Origin: Oscillospiraceae bacterium
GTDB taxonomy: Bacteria; Bacillota_A; Clostridia; Oscillospirales; Oscillospiraceae
Assembly (NCBI GenBank): GCA_017537045.1
Contig: JAFYLN010000096.1
Span: 58,253 to 122,252, forward strand
Direction: 5' to 3'
DNA length: 64,000 nucleotides
Under the pieces are notes generated by a model. That model did no database searches. It saw only the letters and a program-made list of their open reading frames with translations, and was not told the origin of the DNA. Shown here in pieces: positions 50,841-58,689 of this stretch (position 1 is the stretch's first letter; the number at the start of each line of letters is the position of its first letter). The position numbers and the translations under genes are program-made.

Positions 50841-51296
50841 TTAAAGTTTCATCTGCATGTCGATACTGCGGATGCGGAAGCCGCATTTTTGATAGAAAGC
50901 CAATGCTTCATTATTCTGCGGGTAAACACCCAGCTGCATGTCCGTACAGCCGAAGGCGCGGGCAATGGCACGGACTTCGATCATCATTTCCGTGCCGATG
51001 CCCTGATTGCGCTGTGATTCGTCCACGCAGATCTCATCCACCAGCAGCACACGGCGTTTGGCGTGACCGACCATATCGTAATTGCGGACTTTCAGCAGAA
51101 CATAGCCGGCGACGGTATCACCGATTTTTGCAACGAATAGCTGCCGCTGGGCAACTGCCTCAGCAAAACGCTCCCGCGGCCACATTTCGTCCGCAAGCTC
51201 ATAGATGTCAGGCCGCCAGTTGACGTGCAGCGCGTGTACCTGCTGGGCAAGCACCTCGACTGCGCTGCGATCTTCAGGCCGTGCAAGCTCCAGCAT
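50841..51296 (-). CDS. GNAT-family N-acetyltransferase
   Basis: A 151-residue GNAT protein. RRVLLVDEICVDESQRNQGIGTEMM near 80-104 carries the acetyl-CoA binding Q/R-x-x-G-x-G/A motif, and YPQNNEALAFYQKCGFRIRSIDMQM near 124-148 is the C-terminal core. Substrate unknown. It overlaps the tyrS stop codon (TAATG), so it is translationally coupled to tyrosyl-tRNA synthetase in the T-box operon. Confidence 0.9.
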   Translation of the reverse strand: MLELARPEDRSAVEVLAQQVHALHVNWRPDIYELADEMWPRERFAEAVAQRQLFVAKIGDTVAGYVLLKVRNYDMVGHAKRRVLLVDEICVDESQRNQGIGTEMMIEVRAIARAFGCTDMQLGVYPQNNEALAFYQKCGFRIRSIDMQMKL

Positions 51297-52519
51297 TACG
51301 CCAGCACCGCCTTATGGAAGACCTTCTTGCCCTTGCGGATCTTGACACCTTCACGGAGCATTTCCTCGGTGACGGCAAAGGTGGGATCATCCATCTTCTC
51401 GTCGTTGACCAGAATGCCGCCTTGCTGAACCAGCTGACGTGCCTGCTTGTTGGAGGGAGCAAGGCCGCATGCAACCATCAGGTTCAGGAAGCCGATCTTG
51501 CCGTCTACCAGCTTATCAGCAGTGATCTCAGTGGTGGGCATGTTGGCATCGTCGCCGCCGCCGATGAACAGAGCCTTGGCAGCAGCCTGCGCCTTGTTTG
51601 CTTCTTCCTCACCGTGAACCAGTTTCGTCAGCTCATAAGCGAGGATTTCCTTGGCTTCGTTGATCTTGGCATCTTTCCAGGAATCCATCTCTTCAATCTG
51701 CTCCAGAGGCAGGAAGGTCAGCATACGGATGCACTTCATGACATCAGCATCGGCAACATTGCGCCAGTACTGATAGAATTCGAAGGGGCTGGTCTTATTG
51801 GGATCAAGCCAAACAGCGTTGCCTGCAGTCTTACCCATCTTATTACCCTGAGAGTCAGTCAGCAAAGTGATGGTCATGCAGTGCGCATCCTTACCCAGCT
51901 TCTTACGGATCAACTCGGTGCCGCCCAGCATATTGCTCCACTGGTCGTTGCCGCCAAACTGCATATTGCAGTTGTAATGCTGGAACAGATGATAGAAGTC
52001 GTAGGACTGCATGATCATGTAGTTGAATTCAAGGAAACTCAGACCCTTTTCCATTCTCTGTTTGTAGCAGTCAGCGCGGAGCATATTGTTGACGGAGAAG
52101 CAGGCACCCACTTCGCGCAGCAGCTCCACGTAGTTCAGATTCAGAAGCCATTCTGCGTTGTTGAGCATCTGAGCCTTACCTTCGCCGAACTCAATGAACC
52201 GCTCCATCTGCTTACGGAAGCATTCTGCATTGTGGTCAATATCTTCTTTGGTCAGCATTTTGCGCATATCGGTACGGCCGGTGGGGTCGCCGATCATGGT
52301 GGTGCCGCCGCCGATCAGGGCAATGGGCTTGTTGCCGGCCATCTGCAGGCGTTTCATCAGCGTCAGGGCCATGAAATGGCCCGCAGTCAGACTGTCGGCA
52401 GTACAGTCAAAGCCGATATAGAAGGTGGCCTTGCCGTTGTCGATCATTTCGCGGATCTCAGCTTCGTTGGTGACCTGAGCGATCAGGCCGCGGGCTACCA
52501 GTTCATCATAAAGTTTCAT
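51296..52519 (-). CDS. tyrS: Tyrosyl-tRNA synthetase
   Basis: A 407-residue class I aminoacyl-tRNA synthetase. The HIGH-type motif appears in GFDCTADSLTAGHFMA near 34-49, KMGKT (KMSKS equivalent) near 232, and a C-terminal S4 domain follows (LMVACGLAPSNKQARQLVQQGGILVN near 340-365). YNYMIMQSYDFYHL near 165 helps bind tyrosine. GAAAGGAA precedes the ATG. It lies 15 nt downstream of the M28 peptidase gene, both behind a tyrosine-specific T-box. Confidence 0.97.
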   Translation of the reverse strand: MKLYDELVARGLIAQVTNEAEIREMIDNGKATFYIGFDCTADSLTAGHFMALTLMKRLQMAGNKPIALIGGGTTMIGDPTGRTDMRKMLTKEDIDHNAECFRKQMERFIEFGEGKAQMLNNAEWLLNLNYVELLREVGACFSVNNMLRADCYKQRMEKGLSFLEFNYMIMQSYDFYHLFQHYNCNMQFGGNDQWSNMLGGTELIRKKLGKDAHCMTITLLTDSQGNKMGKTAGNAVWLDPNKTSPFEFYQYWRNVADADVMKCIRMLTFLPLEQIEEMDSWKDAKINEAKEILAYELTKLVHGEEEANKAQAAAKALFIGGGDDANMPTTEITADKLVDGKIGFLNLMVACGLAPSNKQARQLVQQGGILVNDEKMDDPTFAVTEEMLREGVKIRKGKKVFHKAVLA

Positions 52520-52534
52520 ATCAATTTTCCTTTC

Positions 52535-53470
52535 TCACTTGACTGCGCCGCAGGTGATCAGACTGACGACCGCTGCGCGCAGAATATTTACATTTGTTTC
52601 TTCAAGGACAGTGTCCTTTTTTGTGTGGATTCGGCTGCAATAGAGCCCCGCCCACTTGCTGCGATTGAATGCTGCGATACCGACACCATAGCGGAAGTGC
52701 TTCTGATCAGAGGGGTAATAAGCAAATCCCTTTTCGCGAAGTGCGATGCTCTTTTCGCCCCATGTACCGGTAATGCGGCGCAGCTGCTCCATCTTTTCTG
52801 CATCTTTCAGCATCTTCTTCGTTGGGAACATCATCAGCTCATTGCCGTCACCGACACAGTCCATATTCAGAACAATCTGGCTGGAGGTTTGCTTTTTGTG
52901 CGCTTTCTGGTAGGACGCTGAGCCGATCAGGCCGGCTTCTTCCAGATCAAAAAGAACAAAACAGACCTGCTCACGGTAAGGCTGCGGCATGCTTTTAGTG
53001 ATTTCCAGAACAGTCACAACACCGGAGGTGTTGTCGTTGGCGTTGTTTTTGTTGGCAGGCCCCACCAGCATCAGAACCAGAAGTGCATATAAACTGATTC
53101 CATAGATTCGGCTTGCAATCTCAGCACTCATACCGGCATAAGCCAGAATCAAACAGGGAACAAATGCCGCCAGAAAGATCAGCAATGTAATTACGATCTG
53201 ATAACCGAGAAACGGGAGAAAATTGCAGGGGGTTATCAGATTTGAAAATGGCAAAGCGGCTGGTGTGTCGTAATGGGCAGTCACCAGATACTTTGCTGTT
53301 TCGGGATTACCGATCACGATATTTCTGGCACCCATTGCTCCTTGTTCGATCACACTTTCATATCCGATTGTTTTCAGATAGGACTGCACAGCATCCCTGA
53401 ATTGCTGCTTCTGCTTCTTATTCTTTCTGATTGGGAACTGCTTTAAAACATCCATGGGTACTTCTATCAT
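52535..53470 (-). CDS. M28-family membrane metallopeptidase
   Basis: A 311-residue M28 peptidase. Zn ligands fit TAHYDTP (His, near 66), NDNTSG (Asp, near 145), DLEEAG (Glu pair, near 175), NMDCVGD (Asp, near 206) and RIHTKKD (His, near 286). Unusually, two hydrophobic segments (about 88-112 and 118-138) are inserted between the first and second ligands, so the enzyme is likely membrane-embedded. It is the first gene behind the Tyr T-box and would rise with tyrS when tyrosine is short, which could point to peptide supply. AGGAGAGA precedes the ATG. Confidence 0.9.
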   Translation of the reverse strand: MIEVPMDVLKQFPIRKNKKQKQQFRDAVQSYLKTIGYESVIEQGAMGARNIVIGNPETAKYLVTAHYDTPAALPFSNLITPCNFLPFLGYQIVITLLIFLAAFVPCLILAYAGMSAEIASRIYGISLYALLVLMLVGPANKNNANDNTSGVVTVLEITKSMPQPYREQVCFVLFDLEEAGLIGSASYQKAHKKQTSSQIVLNMDCVGDGNELMMFPTKKMLKDAEKMEQLRRITGTWGEKSIALREKGFAYYPSDQKHFRYGVGIAAFNRSKWAGLYCSRIHTKKDTVLEETNVNILRAAVVSLITCGAVK

Positions 53471-53490
53471 ATATTTCTCTCCTTATCCCC

Positions 53491-53532
53491 GGATATTGCC
53501 ACGCCGGTGTTTGCACCGGCTCGCAATGACAC
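53491..53532. repeat. CATTGCGAG/GTGGCAAT-type palindromic element
   Basis: An imperfect palindrome reading on the reverse strand CATTGCGAGCC..., core GCCGGTG-TTTG-CACCGGC (53503-53520), outer arms ATTGC/GCAAT. It resembles dispersed short palindromes with CATTGCGAG and GTGGCAAT ends that I recall from many clostridial genomes. Only this copy is in the window. It lies between the T-box terminator and the peptidase start. Confidence 0.55.
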
Positions 53533-53542
53533 GGATAAATAA

Positions 53543-53803
53543 AAAACGCCCCCCGTCCTTACGGACAGAGGGCGTAAAATACGCGGTACCACCTCTGGTT
53601 CATCTGCAACTCACGATGCAGACCTCACGGTGTCTAACAACACCTCTCGCTGTTTCGGGCGACCCCGTCCTCCCCTACTGTTACTTCGGGCAGGCCACTC
53701 CGGGAGGTATTTGGGCGGGTTTTCCCGCTGCCTCGCACCAACCGGCAGCTCTCTGGCGGAAAATAAACCGCTTACTTGTTCCCATCACTGTGTTTACGGG
53801 GCT
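53543..53803 (-). promoter_or_regulatory. T-box leader, tyrosine-specific
   Basis: On the reverse strand, a T-box leader precedes the M28-tyrS-GNAT operon. Stem I contains the AGAGAG and GGTTGGTGCGAGG distal-loop features (about 53730-53750), the specifier loop reads AAATACC with UAC (53707-53709, Tyr codon), and the T-box motif GAGGTGGTACCGCG lies at 53581-53594. A competing terminator stem (53546-53558 with 53563-53575) is followed by T6. Uncharged tRNA-Tyr binding would favour read-through into the operon. Confidence 0.92.
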
Positions 53804-53832
53804 ATCCTAACAAATGCAGCGCAATTTGTCAA
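53804..53832 (-). promoter_or_regulatory. Sigma-A promoter of the T-box operon
   Basis: Reverse strand TTGACA (53827-53832), 17-bp spacer, TAGGAT (53804-53809), just upstream of the T-box and overlapping the end of the gene at 53829. Confidence 0.7.
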
Positions 53833-54689
53833 GTAATTTCTATAATTCCACAGGCCATGCCAAGTTTTGAAAAATTTCCTAAAACATTTCTCTGCAAGGT
53901 TGTGTATTGTGGATAATCGGCTTTTCTTGCATAGCGCTTTCCATAAATGTACTTGACAGCATCAGCGCCATAAGGATCAGATACTGCGCCAATGACTGTG
54001 AACCGTGACGCAAATGCCCGAATATGACTTTCAGCAGGCAGAAGCACATCCATGGGTGGATACAGAAGCCATGAATAGCAAAGGTATACCTTCGGCTGAA
54101 AAGAAGGAAATATTTTCTTGAAGAAAGAATCAGCCAAGGCAAATGCATCTGTAACGGCATCTTGCGTCAGATCTGCTTCGTCCGGGATATGCACATTGAT
54201 TACTGGTGTACCCTGCGGCAGCATCTGCTTTTGTGATTCTGAGAATCGAATATAGTCCTCACCGCAACCTTCTTTATCGAGATATACCATTTCGAACATC
54301 TGAAACTGGAGAGATCCCAGTTGAAAGAGTTTGGTGTTGTAAATATGCCGCAGCCAGATCGCTTGATCTTTTGATAGTCCAATGCGTCCAGTTTTCTTGT
54401 GATACTGATTTGCAAGACGCGCAACCTCCCAAACGGTACTGTAAGTAACATTTTCCGGAACACCAGCCTGCTCATATCGATACATTGCCTGATGCAAAAG
54501 ACAACACCAAATCACAATCCGATCCAAAGGGCGATACTTACAAATTGGATAATCAAAGCCATCAGACTGATAGGCAGTCTGTGCAGCGCTCTTGTACATT
54601 TCAGGATTACTCCGGTATCGGACAAGAATCACATCTCGAACTGGCTCGTCAAATTTCAACATAACCATGGCATCCAATATATACTTCAT
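53829..54689 (-). CDS. Acyltransferase, NAT_N/GNAT_C type
   Basis: A 286-residue protein resembling two-domain N-acyltransferases (NAT_N plus GNAT_C). Diagnostic C-terminal stretch: VYLCYSWLLYPPMDVLLPAESHIRAFASRF near 203-232, and an N-terminal domain with LDRIVIWCCLLHQAM near 54. Related clostridial proteins are annotated simply as acyltransferase domain proteins. It overlaps the GNAT gene before it by 4 nt and closes the acetyltransferase operon; no terminator is visible before the T-box. Confidence 0.78.
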   Translation of the reverse strand: MKYILDAMVMLKFDEPVRDVILVRYRSNPEMYKSAAQTAYQSDGFDYPICKYRPLDRIVIWCCLLHQAMYRYEQAGVPENVTYSTVWEVARLANQYHKKTGRIGLSKDQAIWLRHIYNTKLFQLGSLQFQMFEMVYLDKEGCGEDYIRFSESQKQMLPQGTPVINVHIPDEADLTQDAVTDAFALADSFFKKIFPSFQPKVYLCYSWLLYPPMDVLLPAESHIRAFASRFTVIGAVSDPYGADAVKYIYGKRYARKADYPQYTTLQRNVLGNFSKLGMACGIIEIT

Positions 54690-55291
54690 CGGCCAGCCTC
54701 CTGATATTCGCGGAATCTGGCCAAATCCAACTGGAATGTCAGACCATCGTAGACACCGCCGCGGATATGGCGGTTGCCAAGAAAACGGTTGATTTCACGG
54801 AAGCCGATCTTTTCTGCGCAGTGAACCATTCGGATATTACCTGACCAGGTTTGCAAGCGAAGATTGGTCTTTCCATGATCCAGAAAATGCTGGCAAAATG
54901 CTGTCAAGGCCTGTGCGCCAAGACCCCGACCCCAATTGCTGCTTTTACAGATTACAATGCCGAGCGTATACCAGAATTGACCGTGTTCCTTTGCATCTTT
55001 CCAGCTCAGATGCTGAAAATCTGCCCCGGTTGCGTATGACGATACCATGCCGATATGGCATCCGTCTGCAGTTGAAAGTTCAAAGAAATTATGGAAATCC
55101 CCTTCCCATTGATGGGTAAGCGTTTTCATGCCTTCCGCACGGTATGCGTTGGCATCAAAGGGTTCTCCGGAATCCAGATCGGAACCGTCCCAGTCCATCC
55201 ATTCAGTTTCTTCGGTGTTCCAGCGCACCCAGTCCTCAATGTCTGATTCGATCATATCCCGCAGGATGATGTCACGGTATCTTATCTCCAT
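54686..55291 (-). CDS. GNAT-family N-acetyltransferase (RimJ/RimL-like)
   Basis: A 201-residue GNAT domain: SNWGRGLGAQALTAFCQHFLD near 120-140 holds the CoA motif (GRGLG) and RLQTWSGNIRMVHCAEKIGFREINRF near 147-172 matches the RimJ/RimL region. Target unknown. It overlaps the pseudogene before it by 10 nt and the acyltransferase after it by 4 nt, so all three are one transcript behind the attenuator. Confidence 0.9.
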   Translation of the reverse strand: MEIRYRDIILRDMIESDIEDWVRWNTEETEWMDWDGSDLDSGEPFDANAYRAEGMKTLTHQWEGDFHNFFELSTADGCHIGMVSSYATGADFQHLSWKDAKEHGQFWYTLGIVICKSSNWGRGLGAQALTAFCQHFLDHGKTNLRLQTWSGNIRMVHCAEKIGFREINRFLGNRHIRGGVYDGLTFQLDLARFREYQEAGR

Positions 55292-56244
55292 GCTGCCACC
55301 TCCCAGTCAGAACGTGTCAGCTCCATGTAAACATAGGGACAGCCGGGATCTTCCAGATAAGCTGGACGCTCTGTTTCTTTGAAACCCAGCCGTTCATACA
55401 GGCGCAGTGCATTTCGGTTTTCTGGGGCGGGGTCAACATAGGCACACCTTGCATTACCTTCTGTAAACGTCCGATTCAGTGCGTAGGCAAGGCCTGCAAA
55501 GGCAATCCCCTTTCCTCTTGCTGCAGGCAGCAGCTTGATGTCCATACAGGCAAGTCCAGCATCATCCACATCGTAGAAGCTTTCTCCGCAGTATCCCATG
55601 TGGGATTCATAAATGCTGTAATGCTGCCGAATCGGGGGATTCTACACCCATGGGAGCCATTCTGTTTCAAGATGCTCCATGGATTCCTGTAATCCATCGG
55701 GAAATCCGACAAAACACATGACCTCCGGCGTTGCCCAAAGCTGCTGAACATTTGATAAATCACGGCATCCGGTGGTTCTGATCTGAATGTCCCATAAATT
55801 GCAGACCATGCAGATGCTGTTTGGTAAATCAGGATCTTGATAGCCGCAGCTTCGGAAGCCCGCCTTTTCATATACATGGATCGCAGCAGCGTTCTCTTTC
55901 CTGACACAGACTTCCACATGATTAAATCTGTGCTCGCAGCGGCAGTGATCAAGGATCAGTCTCAATGCCGCCTGACCGATGCCTTTGCTCTGCTGCTTCT
56001 GATCGATCAGAAATTCACACAGATGATAACAAGCCGGATCCTCATTCATGTCGTGAAGCATGGCAAGGCCAACGATCCGGTGATACTTATAGATGCCCCA
56101 GCAGATAGCATTCTGATCGCGGTATGCATAGCTTCTTGCAAGGATCATCGGTGCGGATGCTACAAATTCGCGCTGTTTCTCGGAAACCGTTAACAAAGCG
56201 GCTTCCATAAAATTTGTTTCGTTGATTGGTTGTAAGGTTATCAT
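55282..56244 (-). pseudogene. Tandem double GNAT acetyltransferase interrupted by an amber codon
   Basis: One reading frame of 320 codons codes for two GNAT domains. Domain one (1 to about 150) has QQSKGIGQAALRLIL near 85. Domain two (about 155-318) has PAARGKGIAFAGLAYAL near 241 and RNALRLYERLGF near 273. A single in-frame TAG at 55642-55644 (codon 201) cuts domain two: WLPWV-stop-NPPIRQHYSIYESHMGYCGE. The same frame continues without shift to the end, and a GAG-to-TAG change would explain it. A stalled re-start at the ATG after the stop, read-through or a sequencing error are alternatives. GGAGG precedes the start at 56244. Confidence 0.78.
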
Positions 56245-56254
56245 AGATTCCTCC

Positions 56255-56293
56255 AAAAAAACTATTGGAGGGTTTATTGGGCGTGAACCCTCC
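56255..56293 (-). promoter_or_regulatory. Attenuator and Shine-Dalgarno switch before the GNAT operon
   Basis: Three segments can pair in two exclusive ways on the transcript. A (56286-56293, GGAGGGTT, inside the leader ORF) pairs with B (56267-56274, AACCCTCC), followed by T7 as a terminator. B extended (CCTCCAA) can instead pair with C (TTGGAGG, about 56250-56256), which contains the GNAT ribosome site. Ribosome position on the leader would decide which forms. Confidence 0.7.
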
Positions 56294-56318
56294 GTGCACG
56301 CATAACAGTCTTTTTCAT
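56274..56318 (-). CDS. Leader peptide of the acetyltransferase operon (14 aa)
   Basis: A 14-codon ORF, MKKTVMRARRVHAQ, with its own ribosome site AAAAGGAG at 9 nt. Its last codons overlap the 5' arm of the terminator hairpin. The Arg-Ala-Arg-Arg tract carries the Arg/Lys-x-Arg/Lys motif known to cause macrolide-dependent ribosome stalling in erm leader peptides. The layout is that of translation-controlled attenuators of antibiotic-resistance genes. The inducer is unknown. Confidence 0.7.
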   Translation of the reverse strand: MKKTVMRARRVHAQ

Positions 56319-56346
56319 AAATGATCGCTCCTTTTCTATAAAATGA

Positions 56347-56378
56347 ACCGCTACCCGTTGGTCAGGCAGCGGTCTGAT
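56347..56378 (-). terminator. Terminator of the gene at 56407
   Basis: A stem of ACCGCT (56347-56352) with AGCGGT (56368-56373) plus inner pairs, followed on the reverse strand by TCATTTTA. Confidence 0.6.
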
Positions 56379-56406
56379 TTGATTGTAAAATGTGGCAGTG
56401 ATTCTG

Positions 56407-56781
56407 TCAACAACCAGTTTTGGCAGAAACATAGATTCTCTCGATCTGTTTGTATTCTCGAATCAAAAGCGGGATGCCGGGAACACAGGCCAAAAAGAGC
56501 ATCACCATACCTGCAATTATGAAAACCTCACTGAGTAATCCAAAACAGGACAGAACACCGGCAAGCCAGTAAGGAACAGAGTATAATTTCCACATTGCAG
56601 CATTGGCATGATTGTAGGCCTCCACATCGGAAATCCGGCGGGGATCGATCTTGGTTCCTGCCCAGAAATGAACCGGCTTCCTACTCCGGTCTGCAAAACG
56701 GCCGATCAGATAAAACAACACAGCACAGCCCCATGAGCATAACAGCATTATAATCGTGCCAACTGTCTGTTCTCCATTCAT
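56407..56781 (-). CDS. Small membrane protein, unknown function
   Basis: A 124-residue protein with three membrane segments (about 6-26, 65-84, 86-104), a basic/aromatic loop (DRSRKPVHFWAGTKIDPRRISD near 31-52) and a basic C-terminus. It recalls the uncharacterised small membrane proteins of the SdpI/YhfI-like kind, not enough to name. The start at 56781 follows GGGGGATG. Its promoter carries an unusual inverted repeat. Confidence 0.65.
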   Translation of the reverse strand: MNGEQTVGTIIMLLCSWGCAVLFYLIGRFADRSRKPVHFWAGTKIDPRRISDVEAYNHANAAMWKLYSVPYWLAGVLSCFGLLSEVFIIAGMVMLFLACVPGIPLLIREYKQIERIYVSAKTGC

Positions 56782-56786
56782 AAAAC

Positions 56787-56835
56787 ATCCCCCTTTCCGT
56801 ACTTTCATTGTACTAGAAAGGGGGATCGATGTCAA
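56787..56835 (-). promoter_or_regulatory. Promoter with operator arms flanking the -10 box
   Basis: Reverse strand TTGACA (56830-56835), 17-bp spacer, TACAAT (56807-56812). An 11-bp perfect inverted repeat has one arm (56816-56826) between -35 and -10 and the other (56787-56797) just after the start point, overlapping the ribosome site GGGGG. Such arms flanking the -10 suit a dimeric repressor. Confidence 0.6.
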
Positions 56836-56836
56836 A

Positions 56837-57025
56837 TTAAGATTGAGATTCTTTCAATTTCATAAAGAGAGTGACAGACAGTGCCAGACAGACAACGGCA
56901 ATGGTCATGTAGAAAAACACCCGGCCGTATTCCATAAAGATAGCTGCCATGATGGTCATGACGATGCTGAATACGCCGCCAGCGATAAGAAGGATTCCGA
57001 ACAGTAACAACAAAGCCTTATTCAT
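56837..57025 (-). CDS. Small membrane protein at the end of the recN operon
   Basis: A 62-residue protein with two membrane segments (about 4-28 and 34-52). Its ATG overlaps the recN stop codon and follows GAGGAG inside recN, so it is translationally coupled. In Bacillus the gene after recN is spoIVB; this is not SpoIVB. Function unknown. Confidence 0.7.
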   Translation of the reverse strand: MNKALLLLFGILLIAGGVFSIVMTIMAAIFMEYGRVFFYMTIAVVCLALSVTLFMKLKESQS

Positions 57026-58670
57026 GACGCAGCATCTCCTCAGCACTCTTCAGTGTAATCTCAGTGATATTGGCACCACCGATGATACGGGCAAGTTCAC
57101 GCTTTCTGCCATCCAAATCCAGCGGTGTCACCGTGGTATATGTACGACCGTCCCTTTCTCCTTTGGCGATCAGCAGATGGGTATCACCCATGGCTGCCAG
57201 CTGCGGCAGATGGGTAACGCACAAAACCTGCTTGGTTCGTGCAACGCTTTTCAGCTTTTCTGCTACCTTCTGGGCTGCGCGGCCGGAGACACCGGTGTCG
57301 ACCTCGTCAAAAATCAGCGTGTTGACCTTGTCCTGCTCTGCAAGCACGTTCTTCATAGCAAGCATGATACGGGCAAGCTCACCACCGGAAGCGACCTTGC
57401 TCATAGGTTTCAGTGCTTCGCCCACATTGGAGGACATATAGAAAGCCACTGCATCAGCACCGTTGCCCGTCAGTTCCAGCTCAGTAAACTGGCAGGTAAA
57501 CTGTACTTTTGGCATATCCAGCTGGGCAAGCTCCGTCAGGATCCGCGCAGACAGCACTTCTGCAGTCTTTTTACGATTCTCACGAAGCGTAAAAGCTGCA
57601 TCCCACGCGGCCTTCTCAGCTTTGACAAGCTTTTTCTTCAGATGCTCAATGTGATCATCTGCAAATTCTATCTCATCCAACTCCTGCTTTGCTTTTTCCA
57701 AATACTCCAGAATCTCAGCGCAGGTGGTGCCGTATTTCCGGCGGAGCTTGTGAATGATGTCCAGACGGGATTCAATTGCATCCAGTTCATCCGCTGAATA
57801 AGACAGTTCATACTGCACCTCCCGGGCAAGTTCCGCCGCATCCTGAACCTGATACATCAGGTCTGCCACTTTCTCGTGGAGCTCGCTGATCTGGGTACTG
57901 AATTTTGCCACCCGCGCCAGGGCACGTTCCGCTGTTACCAGCATGGAGGCAGCACCATCTGTATCATCACCACCATAAAGATTTTCAACAGCATCGTTCA
58001 GACCGTTTGCAATCTTTTCTGAGTTCTGTAGCAGCTTACGGCGGGCTTCCAGTTCCTCGTCCTCCCCTGCCGTCAGGTTCGCTTTTTCAATTTCTTCGAT
58101 CTGATACTTCAGCGTTTCCATACGGCGAAGCTTTTCACCTTCGTCCATACTCATTCTGTCGATCTCACGGCGGAGTTTTGAAACAGCGCTGTAGCTTTCA
58201 ACATAAGCAATTCTCAGAGTCTCATTGCGTGCGAAATCATCCAGAAACTGCAGATGATTATCTTCGTCAAATAAAGATGCAGAATCGTGCTGTCCATGAA
58301 TGTTGATCAGCTGCATACCCAGCTTGTTCAGAATAGAGACTGTAACAAGGCTGCCATTAACGCGGCAAACGTTTTTACCGTCAAGATATATTTCACGCTG
58401 GATGATTGTTTCAGGATCATACTCCACACCGTTTTCATCGAACCAGTCCAACAGAGGGACATCGGTAAAAACAGCACGAACGGATGCTTTGTTTGTACCT
58501 GTTCGGATCATATCTCGATAGGCACGTTGACCAAGAATAGCTGAAATTGCATCGATAACGATGGATTTACCTGCACCGGTTTCACCGGTCAGGACGTTGA
58601 ATCCACGGTCAAAGGAAATGTCCGCGCATTCGATGACCGCGATATTCTCAATATGCAGAAGACTCAGCAC
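57018..58670 (-). CDS. recN: DNA repair protein RecN
   Basis: A 550-residue SMC-like ATPase: Walker A GETGAGKSIVIDAI near 29, long coiled coil (about 155-360), signature LASGGE-type in ASGGELARIMLAMK near 441, and Walker B TLIFDEVDTGVSG near 469. RecN acts early in double-strand break repair. The start is GTG at 58670 behind GGGAGGG. Standard argR-recN order. Confidence 0.96.
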   Translation of the reverse strand: MLSLLHIENIAVIECADISFDRGFNVLTGETGAGKSIVIDAISAILGQRAYRDMIRTGTNKASVRAVFTDVPLLDWFDENGVEYDPETIIQREIYLDGKNVCRVNGSLVTVSILNKLGMQLINIHGQHDSASLFDEDNHLQFLDDFARNETLRIAYVESYSAVSKLRREIDRMSMDEGEKLRRMETLKYQIEEIEKANLTAGEDEELEARRKLLQNSEKIANGLNDAVENLYGGDDTDGAASMLVTAERALARVAKFSTQISELHEKVADLMYQVQDAAELAREVQYELSYSADELDAIESRLDIIHKLRRKYGTTCAEILEYLEKAKQELDEIEFADDHIEHLKKKLVKAEKAAWDAAFTLRENRKKTAEVLSARILTELAQLDMPKVQFTCQFTELELTGNGADAVAFYMSSNVGEALKPMSKVASGGELARIMLAMKNVLAEQDKVNTLIFDEVDTGVSGRAAQKVAEKLKSVARTKQVLCVTHLPQLAAMGDTHLLIAKGERDGRTYTTVTPLDLDGRKRELARIIGGANITEITLKSAEEMLRHE

Positions 58671-58689
58671 GGAAATCCCTCCCTTAAAA

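Noticed and set aside
51281..52921. Plus-strand open frame of 546 codons opposite tyrS and the peptidase
   Set aside because: Mirror of two clear reverse-strand genes with family motifs; low-complexity His/Gln-rich translation and no ribosome site.
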